This document shows, in pieces, positions 28,076 to 36,041 of a stretch of 64,000 nt of DNA. The position numbers were made by a program, and so were the translations under genes. Positions within the stretch are counted from its first letter, which is position 1. Each line of letters starts with the position of its first letter. Source of the DNA: Nocardiopsis_C rhodophaea (GTDB lineage: Bacteria > Actinomycetota > Actinomycetes > Streptosporangiales > Streptosporangiaceae); contig NZ_BAAAPC010000002.1 in NCBI RefSeq assembly GCF_039530945.1, positions 335,285-399,284 on the forward strand, read 5' to 3'. The notes beneath the pieces are model-generated. The model did no database searches. It saw only the letters and a list, made by a program, of their open reading frames with translations, and had not been told where the DNA came from.

Positions 28076-28288
28076 TCAGTCCAAGAGGCTGATGCTTGAG
28101 CCGTCGTGCTTTCCGCCGGAGCATACGAAGCCCGTGGGACTGCCTTCCCGGTCGGGAAGGACGACTCCGCCGCCGGCGACGCACTTGTCGGCGGAGACGG
28201 ACTGCTGGGCGGTGGCAGGGGCCACGGCCGAGACGGACAGGGCGGCGACGGCCGCGGCGATCAGCACGGCGATGGGACGCGACGGCAT
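28076..28288 (-). CDS. Small secreted protein, function unknown
   Basis: The 70-residue precursor has a signal peptide (MPSRPIAVLIAAAVAALSVSAVAPATAQQ) with likely cleavage after ATA, leaving about 42 residues with two cysteines (DKCVAGGG and FVCSGGKHDGS) that could form a disulfide. GGAGAAGC lies just ahead of the ATG and a hairpin follows the stop, so it is a complete transcription unit. I do not recognise the family. Confidence 0.75.
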   Translation of the reverse strand: MPSRPIAVLIAAAVAALSVSAVAPATAQQSVSADKCVAGGGVVLPDREGSPTGFVCSGGKHDGSSISLLD

Positions 28289-28529
28289 GCTTCTCCGATC
28301 TCACGGGGGGATTGCATCACTACGGTGCGTGTCCTCAGATGCAGCGCGGGAAACGTCGCGTGCCGACCTGGCCACCAGCTTTCCCCTGGTCGGACGTGGA
28401 GGCCGCCCGACCAGAGCCTGCGGGGCGGTGGGCTGTCCACGGCGGCATGTTCGGTCGGCGCACGTTCGGCGTTCCCGACGTCCCCGAGCCCGATGCCCAT
28501 TGACTCGGGTGACTCCGCTGCTGTCGGAG

Positions 28530-29261
28530 TCAGGCCCCGTGGCGTGGTCCCGGAGCCTGGTGCCACGGCCCCGACAGCACGCCGACGGCCACCAGCCACG
28601 CCGCCACCGCGCCGATCTGGACGCGCTGGGCGATACCCAGGCCGTCGACCGGCTGGCCGCCGCCGATGGCGAGGAGGACGAGGACGGCGGCCATCGCCGC
28701 CAGCTGCGTGGCGAAGAGCGCCCACACGGGTCCCGCCGCTCGGCTGCCGCGTTGGTGGAGCGCCAGCGCCCCGGCCCCCACCAGGCCGGCGGTGCCCGAG
28801 ACCGAGCTGGAGTAGGAGTGGGCGGTGTGGGCGGCCGACAGCTCGCCGGCGCGCTCCTTGGCCGCGCACACCGCGTCGGCCGACACCATGCAGTCCATCG
28901 TCAGAATGGTGTCGGCGAAGGTCGCGCCACCGAAGAGCAGGAGGCCCAGCCAGAGCACCCGGGACCAGCGTCCGCGGCTCCCCCAGGCCAGTCCGGCCAG
29001 CGCGCACACGATCGCCAGCACGCCGGACACCCGGTCCGTGGCCCGGAACAGGGCGCCGAACGGGGCGTCGGCCGCGGACAGCTCGCTGACGAAGCTCAAG
29101 CCAGGATCGATCCCCGTGGGCAGGACGAACTCCACCAGCCACGCGCTGTAGCTGACAGCGGTGGCGATGGCGGCGATCCTGCCCACGCGTGCCGCCGCCC
29201 GGCCGACCGGGGCGGCCGAGGTCGTTTCCGCCGGTCGGCCGGGCGGGTCTGCGGAGCTCAC
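28530..29261 (-). CDS. DUF998 membrane protein, coupled to lysX
   Basis: The 243-residue protein has six membrane segments and the DUF998 pattern (AATAVSYSAWLVEF, GLSFVSELSAADAPFGALFRATDRVSGVLAIV, SAAHTAHSYSSSVSG, and a DxxxTMDC stretch). The GTG start at 29261 overlaps the lysX stop as GTGA, so translation is coupled. DUF998 has no established function. The coupling to a lysyl-phosphatidylglycerol synthase suggests work on the same membrane lipids, perhaps flipping or modification; this is inference. Confidence 0.82.
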   Translation of the reverse strand: MSSADPPGRPAETTSAAPVGRAAARVGRIAAIATAVSYSAWLVEFVLPTGIDPGLSFVSELSAADAPFGALFRATDRVSGVLAIVCALAGLAWGSRGRWSRVLWLGLLLFGGATFADTILTMDCMVSADAVCAAKERAGELSAAHTAHSYSSSVSGTAGLVGAGALALHQRGSRAAGPVWALFATQLAAMAAVLVLLAIGGGQPVDGLGIAQRVQIGAVAAWLVAVGVLSGPWHQAPGPRHGA

Positions 29262-32200
29262 CGGGCCCCCGGCCGCACCAGCGGGAACGGCAGGGTCTCG
29301 CGGATGGTCAGGCCGGTGATCATCATGATCAGCCGGTCCACGCCGATGCCCAGACCGCCCGTGGGCGGCATGGCGTACTCCAGCGCCCGCAGGAAGTCCT
29401 CGTCCAGCTCCATCGCCTCGGGATCGCCCGCGGCGGCGGCCAGCGACTGGGCGGTCAGCCGCTTGCGCTGCTCCACCGGGTCGATCAGCTCGGAGTAGGC
29501 CGTGCCCAGCTCGGTCCCGAACGCGACCAGGTCCCACTTCTCGGCCAGCCGCGCGTCGTCGCGGTGCTGGCGGGTCAGCGGGGACACCTCGGTGGGGAAG
29601 TCCAGGTAGAACGTGGGTTGTTCCGTCTTCTCCTCCACCAGGTGTTCGTACATCTCCAGCACGATCTCGCCCCGGTTCCACCCCTCCTGCAGCGGAACGC
29701 CGTGCCGCTCGGCCAGCGCCATCAGCTCCTCGACCGGGGTATCGGCGGTGACCTCGGTCCCGGTGGCCTCCGAGATCGCGGTGTTGATCGGGATCGCCGG
29801 CCAGTCGCCGCTGATGTCGATCTCGCTCATCGACCCGTCGCTGTTGCGGCGGCGCAGCACCGGCGCGCCGTTGGCCGCGATCGCCGCCTTCTGGATCATG
29901 TCCTGCGTGAGCAGGCGCATGTCGTTGTAGTCGGCGTAGGCCTGGTAGGCCTCCAGCATGGTGAATTCCGGGTTGTGCTTGAAGGAGACGCCCTCGTTGC
30001 GGAACGTCCGGCCCAGCTCGAAGACCTTCTCCACGCCGCCCACACACAGGCGCTTGAGGAACAGCTCCGGCGCGATGCGCAGGTAGAGGTCCATGTCGTA
30101 GGCGTTGATGTGGGTGGTGAACGGGCGGGCGTTCGCGCCGCCGTGCACCGGCTGCAGGATCGGCGTCTCGACCTCCATGAACCCGCGTCCGACCAGCGAC
30201 TCGCGCAGGCTGTAGATCGCGGCGGTACGCGCGCGCAGCGTCGCGCGCGCGTCGGCGTTGACGGCGAGGTCGAGGTAGCGCTGGCGGACCCGCGCCTCGG
30301 GGTCGGCCAGGCCACGGCGCTTGTCCGGCAGCGGCCGCAGGCACTTGGCGGTGAGCCGCCATTCGGTGACGGCGACCGACGGCTCGCCGCGGCGGCTGGT
30401 GGCCACCGTGCCGCGCACGCCGACGTGGTCGCCGAGGTCGGTGTCGTGGCGCCAGCGCTGCATGCCCTCCTTGCCGGTGGTCGCCTCGGTCAGCATGATC
30501 TGGACCTCGCCGCTCCAGTCGCCGACCGTGGCGAAGCAGACGCCGCCGTGGTCGCGGATCAGCGTCACCCGGCCGGTGATGGACACCTCCGTGCCGCTGT
30601 CGGTGTCGGGGGCCAGCCCCTCGGCCAGGGATCGGGCCGCCGCGCACGTGTGCGTGCGGCCGAAGCCCACCGGGTAGGGGTTGCGTCCGTCGCCGCGGAT
30701 GGCGTCGATCTTGTCCAGCCGGACCCGCATCTGCTCGGGCAGGCCGGAGCGCTCGACGGCCACGGGGTCGCGGTCGTCGAACTCCGCGGCGGTCTCGTCG
30801 CCCGCCACGAGGGCCGCGGCGACCTCGCGCTCCTGCGCCGGGACCGAGCGGGGGGCGGCGATGGACGGCCGCTGCGCCGACCGGCGGAAGAGGGTCGGCA
30901 GCCGCGGCGCGGTGACGAACCCCTCGGCGATGGCCGAGGCCAGGCCGACCTTGGCCAGGTCGCGCGCCTCGCCGAAGCACAGGAAGCGCGGGTTCCACAC
31001 CGGGCGGTACTTGACGTTGGAGCGGTACAGCGCTTCCAGCTGCCACCAGCGGGAGAAGAAGAGCAGGAGGCCGCGCCAGGCGCGCAGCACCGGCCCGGCG
31101 CCGATGCGCGCCCCTTCCTCGAAGGCGGCGCGGAACACCGCGAAGTTGAGCGAGACCCGCTTCACGCCCAGGCGCGGGGCGTGCTTCATCAGCCCGGCGA
31201 CCATGAACTCCATGAGCCCGTTGTCGGCCTCGCGGTCGCGGCGCATCACGTCCAGGCTCAGCCCGGTGGTGCCCCAGGGCACGAAGGACAGCACAGCGGC
31301 CAGTCGCCCGTCCGGCCCGAGCGTCTCGACCAGCACGCAGCGCCCGTCGTCGGGGTCGCCAAGGCGGCCCAGCGCCATCGAGAAACCGCGCTCGGTTTCC
31401 GTGTCGCGCCAGGCGTCGACCCGGTCGATGATCTTCTCCATCTCATCGGCGGGGATCTCGGAGTGCCGGCGGACCCGGAGGGTGTACCCGGCGCGCTCCA
31501 CGCGGTGGGCGGCCTGGCGGACCACGCGCATGGCGCGGCCCTCCAGGGTGAAGTCGCCGACGTTGAGTATGGCCTCGTCACCGAGCTGCAGGACACTCAG
31601 CCCCGCGCGGGCATAGGCCTTGGCGCCCTCCTCGCCCGCGCCCATGACAGCGGGGGTCCAGGCGTGTTCCTCGGCCTCGTTGAGCCAGGCGCGGATGGCC
31701 CCGCCCCACGCCTCGGGGTCGCCGATGGGGTCGCCACTGGCCAGGCTGACTCCGGCCACGACGCGGTAGGTGACGGCGGCCTTGCCGCTGGGGGAGAAAC
31801 GGACCGTCTTGTCGTGGCGGGTGGCGAAGTAGCCCAGGGAGTCGCGCTCGCCGTGCGCGTCGAGGAGCGCGCGGATGCGCGCCTCGTCGGGCAAGGTGAG
31901 TTCGGCCTTGGCCCGCTGCGACTTGAACAGCACCAGCACCGCGAGGAGCAGGGCGATGGCGCCGAACAGGCCGAGGGTGAGGTTGACCCAGCCGGGTGCG
32001 TTCCCCTCGCGGCCGACGGTGAACTGCAGGGCGCCGCCCAGTACCTTCTCCACTGCCCACAGGAACCGGTTGGAGGTGGTGGCGATCGTTCCGGGGAACA
32101 TCTCGACCAGACCCCAGCCGAGCAGGATGCCCACGCCCAAACCCGCTGCGAGCACGCCGATCGCCTTGAAGAAGGACCCCGGCTGCACCTTCGCCCGGAA

Positions 32201-32680
32201 CGCGTCGCGCGCCGCCACCAGCAGGACGAGCAGCAGCGTCATGATGGCGGTGTTGGGGACGATGAACCAGTAGAGCCAGTCGACGTCGCTGTCGGTCATT
32301 CCGGTGAGCAGCAGGCCGACGAGCACGAGGTAGTCGAGGACCACGATCAGCGCCAGGTAGATGAGCGCGATGCGGTACGCGACCTTCTTGCGGGAGGCCA
32401 GCGCACCGGCCAGCAGGCCGAGGAACACCGCATAGGCGAGGTTGGGTGGCGCGGGCACGAGGATGACCTCGATGAACTCGGCGATCCCCTCGGTGCGTGT
32501 GCGTAGGGGGAGTGACAGCGCTCGCAGCGCGCACAGCACCGCGATCAGTGTCAGAACCGTCGCCAGAATGCCCGGGATCGCCGCTTTGACACGCTGCCAA
32601 GCGGATGGGCGCGCCTCGGTGTCAGCGCGTCCGGCAGGCTGTGTGCGGCCGGACTCGGCCGGGCTGGAAATGACGGTCAA
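29258..32680 (-). CDS. lysX: LysX: lysyl-phosphatidylglycerol synthase fused to lysyl-tRNA synthetase
   Basis: The 1140-residue protein has an N-terminal block of about six membrane helices (to residue 260), an MprF-type lysyltransferase domain (about 290-600: RHDKTVRFSPSGKAAVTYRV, SLASGDPIGD, GFSMALGRLGDP, DREADNGLMEFM, WQLEALYRSNVKYRP), then a class II lysyl-tRNA synthetase: an OB fold, motif 2 FRNEGVSFKHNPEFTMLEAYQ, and motif 3 GGLGIGVDRLIMM. It charges tRNA with lysine and transfers lysine to phosphatidylglycerol, giving a cationic lipid that protects against antimicrobial peptides. Architecture and length match mycobacterial LysX. The TTG start at 32680 has GGGGG six bases upstream. The DUF998 gene is coupled downstream. 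Confidence 0.95.
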   Translation of the reverse strand: MTVISSPAESGRTQPAGRADTEARPSAWQRVKAAIPGILATVLTLIAVLCALRALSLPLRTRTEGIAEFIEVILVPAPPNLAYAVFLGLLAGALASRKKVAYRIALIYLALIVVLDYLVLVGLLLTGMTDSDVDWLYWFIVPNTAIMTLLLVLLVAARDAFRAKVQPGSFFKAIGVLAAGLGVGILLGWGLVEMFPGTIATTSNRFLWAVEKVLGGALQFTVGREGNAPGWVNLTLGLFGAIALLLAVLVLFKSQRAKAELTLPDEARIRALLDAHGERDSLGYFATRHDKTVRFSPSGKAAVTYRVVAGVSLASGDPIGDPEAWGGAIRAWLNEAEEHAWTPAVMGAGEEGAKAYARAGLSVLQLGDEAILNVGDFTLEGRAMRVVRQAAHRVERAGYTLRVRRHSEIPADEMEKIIDRVDAWRDTETERGFSMALGRLGDPDDGRCVLVETLGPDGRLAAVLSFVPWGTTGLSLDVMRRDREADNGLMEFMVAGLMKHAPRLGVKRVSLNFAVFRAAFEEGARIGAGPVLRAWRGLLLFFSRWWQLEALYRSNVKYRPVWNPRFLCFGEARDLAKVGLASAIAEGFVTAPRLPTLFRRSAQRPSIAAPRSVPAQEREVAAALVAGDETAAEFDDRDPVAVERSGLPEQMRVRLDKIDAIRGDGRNPYPVGFGRTHTCAAARSLAEGLAPDTDSGTEVSITGRVTLIRDHGGVCFATVGDWSGEVQIMLTEATTGKEGMQRWRHDTDLGDHVGVRGTVATSRRGEPSVAVTEWRLTAKCLRPLPDKRRGLADPEARVRQRYLDLAVNADARATLRARTAAIYSLRESLVGRGFMEVETPILQPVHGGANARPFTTHINAYDMDLYLRIAPELFLKRLCVGGVEKVFELGRTFRNEGVSFKHNPEFTMLEAYQAYADYNDMRLLTQDMIQKAAIAANGAPVLRRRNSDGSMSEIDISGDWPAIPINTAISEATGTEVTADTPVEELMALAERHGVPLQEGWNRGEIVLEMYEHLVEEKTEQPTFYLDFPTEVSPLTRQHRDDARLAEKWDLVAFGTELGTAYSELIDPVEQRKRLTAQSLAAAAGDPEAMELDEDFLRALEYAMPPTGGLGIGVDRLIMMITGLTIRETLPFPLVRPGAR

Positions 32681-32848
32681 CGATTACCCCCAGTTATCGT
32701 TGAACTGCTGTTCGTAATGGAACTCCATTGGGTCCGCTGCGGACCTGTACTGCGTTGGTCGCACCGAGCACCAGGATCGCGCACGTGCGCCGGGGACGGC
32801 CTCATCCGTGTGGCTGAATTCGGTGGCCGAAAGTAGGCGCATCCAAAA

Positions 32849-32863
32849 CCGCCATAATGGCGG
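32849..32863. promoter_or_regulatory. Palindrome with internal -10-like element
   Basis: CCGCCAT-A-ATGGCGG is a perfect 7-bp inverted repeat about one central base. It contains CATAAT, a possible -10 box. It lies 157 bases upstream of the Usp start and 169 upstream of lysX. Likely an operator; the regulator is unknown. Confidence 0.45.
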
Positions 32864-32891
32864 GCGCGCGGTCGAGAGCGAACAACAGGGC

Positions 32892-32905
32892 ACCCATGTA
32901 TGGGT
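32892..32905. promoter_or_regulatory. Second palindrome upstream of the Usp gene
   Basis: ACCCAT-GT-ATGGGT is a perfect 6-bp inverted repeat, centred 42-43 bases (four helical turns) from the palindrome at 32849-32863. The spacing may let one regulator bind both on the same DNA face. Confidence 0.45.
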
Positions 32906-33019
32906 AAAAGGTGATCAGCGGGCGCGGCGCAGTGCCGGTCCGGGAGCCGCGCGCGGCGCTCGGGCCGACCTAGGCTGATGGTAGGGGCCGAAGGGCCCAA
33001 GGAGAGCGAGGCGGGTGAG

Positions 33020-33928
33020 ATGAGCAACACGCCCGAGCTTCGACGGATGGTCGTCGGGGTGGACGGGTCCGACTCCAGCCGGTACGCGCTGGAGTGGTCG
33101 GCGAACCAGGCGGTGCAGCGCGGACTCGGCGTGCGGATCGTCACCGCGGTCTGGCCGCTCGTGGCGGAGGGGCCGTTCAGCGATGTCGTCCACGCGGGTG
33201 AATCCTCGTCCTCCTCCGCGCGGGAGCAGGACGCCCGCGCGCTGCTCGACTACGCGCGCGACTGGGTGCTGCGGATCTTCCCCGAACTCGACGTGGAGGA
33301 AAAACTGGCCGCCGCGCGCCCGGCCGAGGCCCTGCTGGAGGAGGCGGCCAAGCCCGAGACGGCCGCGGTGGTCATCGGATCGCGCGGACTGGGCGGTCTG
33401 GCCACGGCGTTCGTTGGGTCGGTCGGCGTGGAGCTGGCGGCGCGCTGCCCGGTGCCGCTGGTGGTGCTGCCGAAGAAACACGAGTCGGCGCATGGGGCCA
33501 GGGGCCGCATCATCGTCGGCGTCGACGGCTCCGAGCCGAGCCGCCGAGCCCTGGAGTTCGGCTTCCGGCAGGCCCACGCGGTCGGCGCCGAACTCGTCGC
33601 GGTGTGCGCGTGGCAGCCGATGGCCGCCTTCGCCTCGGCGATGGGACCGGTCCCGCCGGAGGCGTTCGACGACGGCGCGATAGAGGCCGCGGCGCGCCGC
33701 ACCGCCGAGGAGGAACTGCGCGAACCCAGCGCCCAGTACCCGGACGTGATCGTCGACGTCCGCGCGGTCCGGGCCCACCCCGTCGTCGCCCTGCTGGAGG
33801 AGGCGACCCCGGCCGACCTCATCGTTGTGGGCTCGCGCGGCCGAGGCGGATTCACCGGCCTCCTCCTGGGCTCGGTCAGCCAGTCCATCCTCCACGGCGC
33901 CCACGGCCCCGTGGCCATCGTGCACTGA
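33020..33928 (+). CDS. Universal stress protein with two UspA domains
   Basis: The 302-residue protein has two tandem UspA domains. The first starts MVVGVDGSDSSRYALEWS and ends with the ATP-loop-like GSRGLGGLATAFVGSVGVEL and PVPLVVLP. The second starts IIVGVDGSEPSRRALEF and ends GSRGRGGFTGLLLGSVSQSILHGAHGPVAIV. The G-2x-G-9x-G(S/T) pattern indicates ATP binding. Mycobacterial two-domain Usps help in dormancy and redox or cAMP signalling. The ATG at 33020 follows GAGGCGGG; an ATG-like start at 32978 would only add a charged leader. Two palindromes upstream suggest specific control. Confidence 0.9.
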   Translation: MSNTPELRRMVVGVDGSDSSRYALEWSANQAVQRGLGVRIVTAVWPLVAEGPFSDVVHAGESSSSSAREQDARALLDYARDWVLRIFPELDVEEKLAAARPAEALLEEAAKPETAAVVIGSRGLGGLATAFVGSVGVELAARCPVPLVVLPKKHESAHGARGRIIVGVDGSEPSRRALEFGFRQAHAVGAELVAVCAWQPMAAFASAMGPVPPEAFDDGAIEAAARRTAEEELREPSAQYPDVIVDVRAVRAHPVVALLEEATPADLIVVGSRGRGGFTGLLLGSVSQSILHGAHGPVAIVH

Positions 33929-34142
33929 GGGCCCGACGCCCCCACCGCCCCGTGCTCGGCGCCGCTGCCCGCCTCAGCGCATGGGGCACGCCAGCACGGA
34001 CAGGGCCGCGCGGCTAACCCGCGACCCCGCTCCGCGACTATCGCGCGAGCGCGGGAGGCGAACTGGAGATCCTTCGAGGGATTGTCGTGATCATTACGAG
34101 GTACGGCGGGTCACTGTGCGTTAGCAGCGGAGAGGAGCATGG

Positions 34143-35297
34143 GTGATCGTCCTCGGCCTGTCGTCCGGAACGTCGGTCGACGGCATCGACGTCGCCGTCG
34201 CCGACCTGCGGCTGGAGGCGGGGGAGGTGCTGTTGGCCCCCGTCGCGTACCGGGAGGTCCCCTACCCCGGGCGGCTGCGGGACGACATCCTCGCCGCGCT
34301 TCCGCCCGCGCCGACCACGCTGGACGCCGTCTGCCGCCTCGACGCCCGGATCGGACAGGCCTTCGCAGACGCTGCCGAGGCGGCGATCGGCGACCTGTGC
34401 CCGCGGCGGACCGCCGACCTCGTCGTCGCCCACGGGCAGACCGTGTACCACTGGGTGGAGGACGGGCAGGCGCGCGGAACGCTGCAGCTGGGGCAACCAG
34501 CCTGGATCGCCGAGGCCACCGGCCTGCCCGTCGTCTCCGACCCGCGTGCCCGCGATATCGCCGCCGGGGGGCAGGGCGCTCCGCTGACGAGCACGCTGGA
34601 TGTGCTGTGGCTGTCGGGGCGGGACGCGCCGGCCGCCGCGCTCAACGTCGGCGGGATCGCCAACCTCACCGTCGTCGCGCCGGGGCGCCCACCGGTCGCG
34701 TTCGACACCGGACCGGGCAACGCCCTGCTCGACGCGGCCGTGCGGCGGGCCACCGCTGGGCGCGAGGCCATGGACGTCGACGGGCACCGGGCGCGGCGCG
34801 GGCGCGTCCATCCCGGCCTGCTCGGGCGGCTGCGTGCGGACCCCTACTACGCGCGGCCCGCCCCCAAGTCGACCGGCAAGGAACTCTTCCACTCCGGCTA
34901 CCTGGACTCCGCGCTCGACGGGACCGACGTCAGCGAGGACGACCTGTGCGCCACGCTCGTCGCGCTCACAGCGGAGACGGTCGCCGAGGCCTGCCGCGCC
35001 CACGGGGTCACCGAGGTGATCGCGTCCGGCGGCGGGCTGCGCAACCCCGTGCTCGCCGAGGCGCTGCGCGCCGCGCTCGCCCCGGCCACCGTGGACACCT
35101 CGGCCGCGTTCGATATCGACCCCGACGCCAAGGAGGCCTGCCTCTTCGCCCTGCTCGGCTTCCTGACGTGGCACGGCATCCCCGCGACGATCCCCTCCTG
35201 CACCGGGGCGCGCCATTCCACCCTGGCCGGGCGGATCACTCCGAACATGGACCGACGTCCGCTACCGCGACGCCTACGCGTCGTGGGGCGATCGTGA
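34143..35297 (+). CDS. anmK: Anhydro-N-acetylmuramic acid kinase
   Basis: The 384-residue protein matches AnmK throughout: N-terminal phosphate loop GLSSGTSVDGIDVA, catalytic region VVAHGQTVYHWVE, TLQLGQPAWIAEATGLPVVSD, GGQGAPL, NVGGIANLTVV, FDTGPGNALLD and the second nucleotide motif IASGGGLRNPVL. The enzyme opens and phosphorylates 1,6-anhydro-MurNAc with ATP to yield MurNAc-6-phosphate in cell-wall recycling, feeding GlcNAc-6-phosphate. The GTG start at 34143 has GAGAGGAG just upstream. The last 20 residues (after NMDRRPL) run into Arg-rich sequence, slightly longer than usual. Confidence 0.92.
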   Translation: MIVLGLSSGTSVDGIDVAVADLRLEAGEVLLAPVAYREVPYPGRLRDDILAALPPAPTTLDAVCRLDARIGQAFADAAEAAIGDLCPRRTADLVVAHGQTVYHWVEDGQARGTLQLGQPAWIAEATGLPVVSDPRARDIAAGGQGAPLTSTLDVLWLSGRDAPAAALNVGGIANLTVVAPGRPPVAFDTGPGNALLDAAVRRATAGREAMDVDGHRARRGRVHPGLLGRLRADPYYARPAPKSTGKELFHSGYLDSALDGTDVSEDDLCATLVALTAETVAEACRAHGVTEVIASGGGLRNPVLAEALRAALAPATVDTSAAFDIDPDAKEACLFALLGFLTWHGIPATIPSCTGARHSTLAGRITPNMDRRPLPRRLRVVGRS

Positions 35298-35372
35298 CCT
35301 CGTGGTCGGCAGGTAGGTTGACCTGGGCATACGTCCGTCATCTGGCGATTCGCGGAATTTCTGGATTTCCGA

Positions 35373-35981
35373 GTGTCTTCGGCTGGTATCGGCGATTATG
35401 AGGGTGTGCGGCGTCCAACTCCCCCCACAGTTCGCCAGACGACCGCGGACGACGACCTGGAAGAGCGCCACGACCAGCTGGTACGCACGCTCTACCAGGA
35501 GTTCCAGGTCCCCCTCCTGCGCAACGTCCGGCACCTGACCGGCGGTGACCAGCAATGGGCCGAGGATGTGGTCCAAGAAACCGTCGTGCGCGCCTGGCGC
35601 AACGCCTCCCGCCTCGAAATCGAGCCCCACAGCCTGTGGGCGTGGTTATTGACCGTGGCTCGACGCATCGTCATCGACAACCGCCGCCAGCGCGGCCACC
35701 GCCCCCAGGAGATCGTGGCCGACCGGATCGAGGCCGAACCGCCGGTTCCCGACGGGTCCGAACCCACGCTGTCGGCGATGGTCGTGCTGGAAGCACTCCG
35801 CGGGCTGGCGGCGCACCACCGCGATGTCCTGGCCCACGTGTACCTGCGTGACCGTTCCGTCAGCGAGACCGCGGAAACGCTGGGGATCCCCGCCGGAACG
35901 GTCAAGTCGAGGATGCACTACGGCCTGCGCCAGCTGCGCGAGTCCCTCAAGGAGCGTGACGAGAGGGAACAACCTGACTGA
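35373..35981 (+). CDS. ECF-type RNA polymerase sigma factor
   Basis: The protein of up to 202 residues has region 2 (YQEFQVPLLRNVRHLTGGDQQWAEDVVQETVVRAWRNAS, with the WAWLLTVARRIVIDNRRQRGHR stretch of 2.3-2.4) and region 4 (LEALRGLAAHHRDVLAHVYLRDRSVSETAETLGIPAGTVKSRMHYGLRQLRESL). This resembles SigL/SigK-like actinobacterial ECF factors. No anti-sigma gene follows; instead a minus-strand gene converges 60 bases later. Start is GTG 35373 or GTG 35406; neither has a strong ribosome site. Two sites with the GAAC-N16-CGT plan lie in the divergent promoter at 38.6-38.8 kb, so it may control that redox module. Confidence 0.87.
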   Translation: MSSAGIGDYEGVRRPTPPTVRQTTADDDLEERHDQLVRTLYQEFQVPLLRNVRHLTGGDQQWAEDVVQETVVRAWRNASRLEIEPHSLWAWLLTVARRIVIDNRRQRGHRPQEIVADRIEAEPPVPDGSEPTLSAMVVLEALRGLAAHHRDVLAHVYLRDRSVSETAETLGIPAGTVKSRMHYGLRQLRESLKERDEREQPD

Positions 35982-36041
35982 AGTACCTGGCTGGAGTGGC
36001 TAGCGAGGGAGCGGCGACGCGCGAGGCCGTCTCGGCCCCCG

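Larger units (their letters stand above)
32681..33019. other. Divergent promoter region of lysX and the Usp gene
   Basis: The 339-base gap separates lysX (minus) from the Usp gene (plus) and is AT-rich around 32690-32720 and 32840-32910. It holds two perfect palindromes described separately. No coding frame is convincing. Confidence 0.5.
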
